DNA of 25,134 nt, from IMG/VR virus record IMGVR_UViG_3300030104_001131, positions 1 to 25,134 of that record; one strand, written 5' to 3'. This DNA is from a virus. Within the stretch, counting starts at the first letter, position 1. Every line of letters starts with the position of its first letter. A program made the translations under genes and the position numbers. A model generated the notes under the pieces. That model saw only the letters and a program-made list of their open reading frames with translations. It ran no database searches and had not been told where the DNA came from. This document shows, piece after piece, positions 24,758-25,134 of this stretch.

Positions 24758-25134
24758 ATTAATTACAATGCCTACAACACCTAACTTTATTACAAGCAAC
24801 TTTTCGCTTATAAGAACAGTAGGAACAACAGTGTCGCCTTTTACAGGTAAAACAAAAACACAAGAGTTTGATGGTGTAAGTTGGAATGCAGAAGTATCAC
24901 TACCACCTATGCGTAGAGATGTAGCTTTAAATTGGCAATCTTTTCTTTTAGAACTCAATGGTCCAGTCAATACATTTAAGTTTACTGACCCTGATGCTTT
25001 AGCTAACTTAGGAACATATTCAACAGCTTTTTTAACAAGTGAATTAAGAACTAATAATACAAGTGTAACTTTATCATTTAATAACAATGGAACATTAACT
25101 GCAGGTGCTTCAACCTTTAGTAGTACAAAGGTTG
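24750..25134 (+). CDS. Distal-tail-region protein (3' partial)
   Basis: A frame of 128 codons runs off the end of the window. I favour the GTG at 24750 (reading MAKLITMPTTPNFITSNFSL), which has AGGAG at 24734-24738 and overlaps the tape-measure stop by 8 nt; ATG 24768 is the alternative. Visible features are TSNFSLIRTVGTTVSPFTGK, WNAEVSLPPMRRDVALNWQ and FTDPDAL. They resemble the phage proteins that follow the tape measure and precede the tail-tip genes. No catalytic motif is visible in the part present. The call rests on position and general resemblance. Confidence 0.7.
   Translation, partial: MAKLITMPTTPNFITSNFSLIRTVGTTVSPFTGKTKTQEFDGVSWNAEVSLPPMRRDVALNWQSFLLELNGPVNTFKFTDPDALANLGTYSTAFLTSELRTNNTSVTLSFNNNGTLTAGASTFSSTKV

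Noticed and set aside
1-25134. tRNA genes, integrase, attachment sites, insertion sequences
   Set aside because: I read the gaps between genes and found no cloverleaf, recombinase motif, terminal inverted repeats or direct-repeat attachment core.

Overview
The window is a continuous late (virion structural) region of a tailed double-stranded DNA phage with long-tail (siphovirus) gene content and an HK97-type head. All genes lie on the + strand. They are packed tightly, with many TAATG or ATGA stop/start overlaps, and the DNA is strongly AT-rich. The low G+C, the 17-residue repeats of the NTAVGxxAL type, the S74-terminated fibres and a tail assembly chaperone resembling the gene-transfer-agent type suggest a marine phage of an AT-rich alphaproteobacterium (SAR11- or SAR116-like). 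The host is inferred from style only. No host gene, integrase, tRNA, insertion sequence or CRISPR array is present, and no gap between genes exceeds 70 bases.

Layout. Bases 1-6948 hold the packaging and head block: terminase large subunit (5' end cut off), a portal with a long C-terminal extension, a SPP1 gp7/Mu F-type minor head protein, a prohead protease with extra N-terminal modules, the major capsid protein and a small capsid-adjacent protein. A 7-bp GC hairpin with a GNRA-type loop (6963-6980) separates this block from a histone-tail-like small protein and a small beta-rich protein.

Bases 7785-19358 (11.6 kb, about 46% of the window) hold three tandem repeat-built fibre genes of 2248, 954 and 656 codons. 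Each ends in its own S74 intramolecular chaperone domain with the Ser-x4-Lys pair intact. This cassette splits the usual head-to-neck gene order. It is followed by two small proteins, one of them with a membrane segment.

Bases 19865-24757 hold the neck and tail block in canonical order: head-tail connector (gp6-like), head closure, gp10-like, tail terminator (DUF3168), major tail protein, a small unknown, tail assembly chaperones and tape measure. A partial gene for a distal-tail-type protein runs off the 3' end.

How the genes work together: terminase pumps DNA through the portal into a procapsid of major capsid protein that the protease matures. The neck proteins close the head and join a tail whose length is set by the tape measure. 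The fibres (on tail, neck or head) mediate surface binding. The clearest cryptic feature is a programmed -1 frameshift in the tail chaperone gene. It has a lambda-type G GGA AAG heptamer at 22698-22704, an 8-nt spacer and a bulged stem-loop, and joins the first chaperone frame to a second frame ending at 22925.
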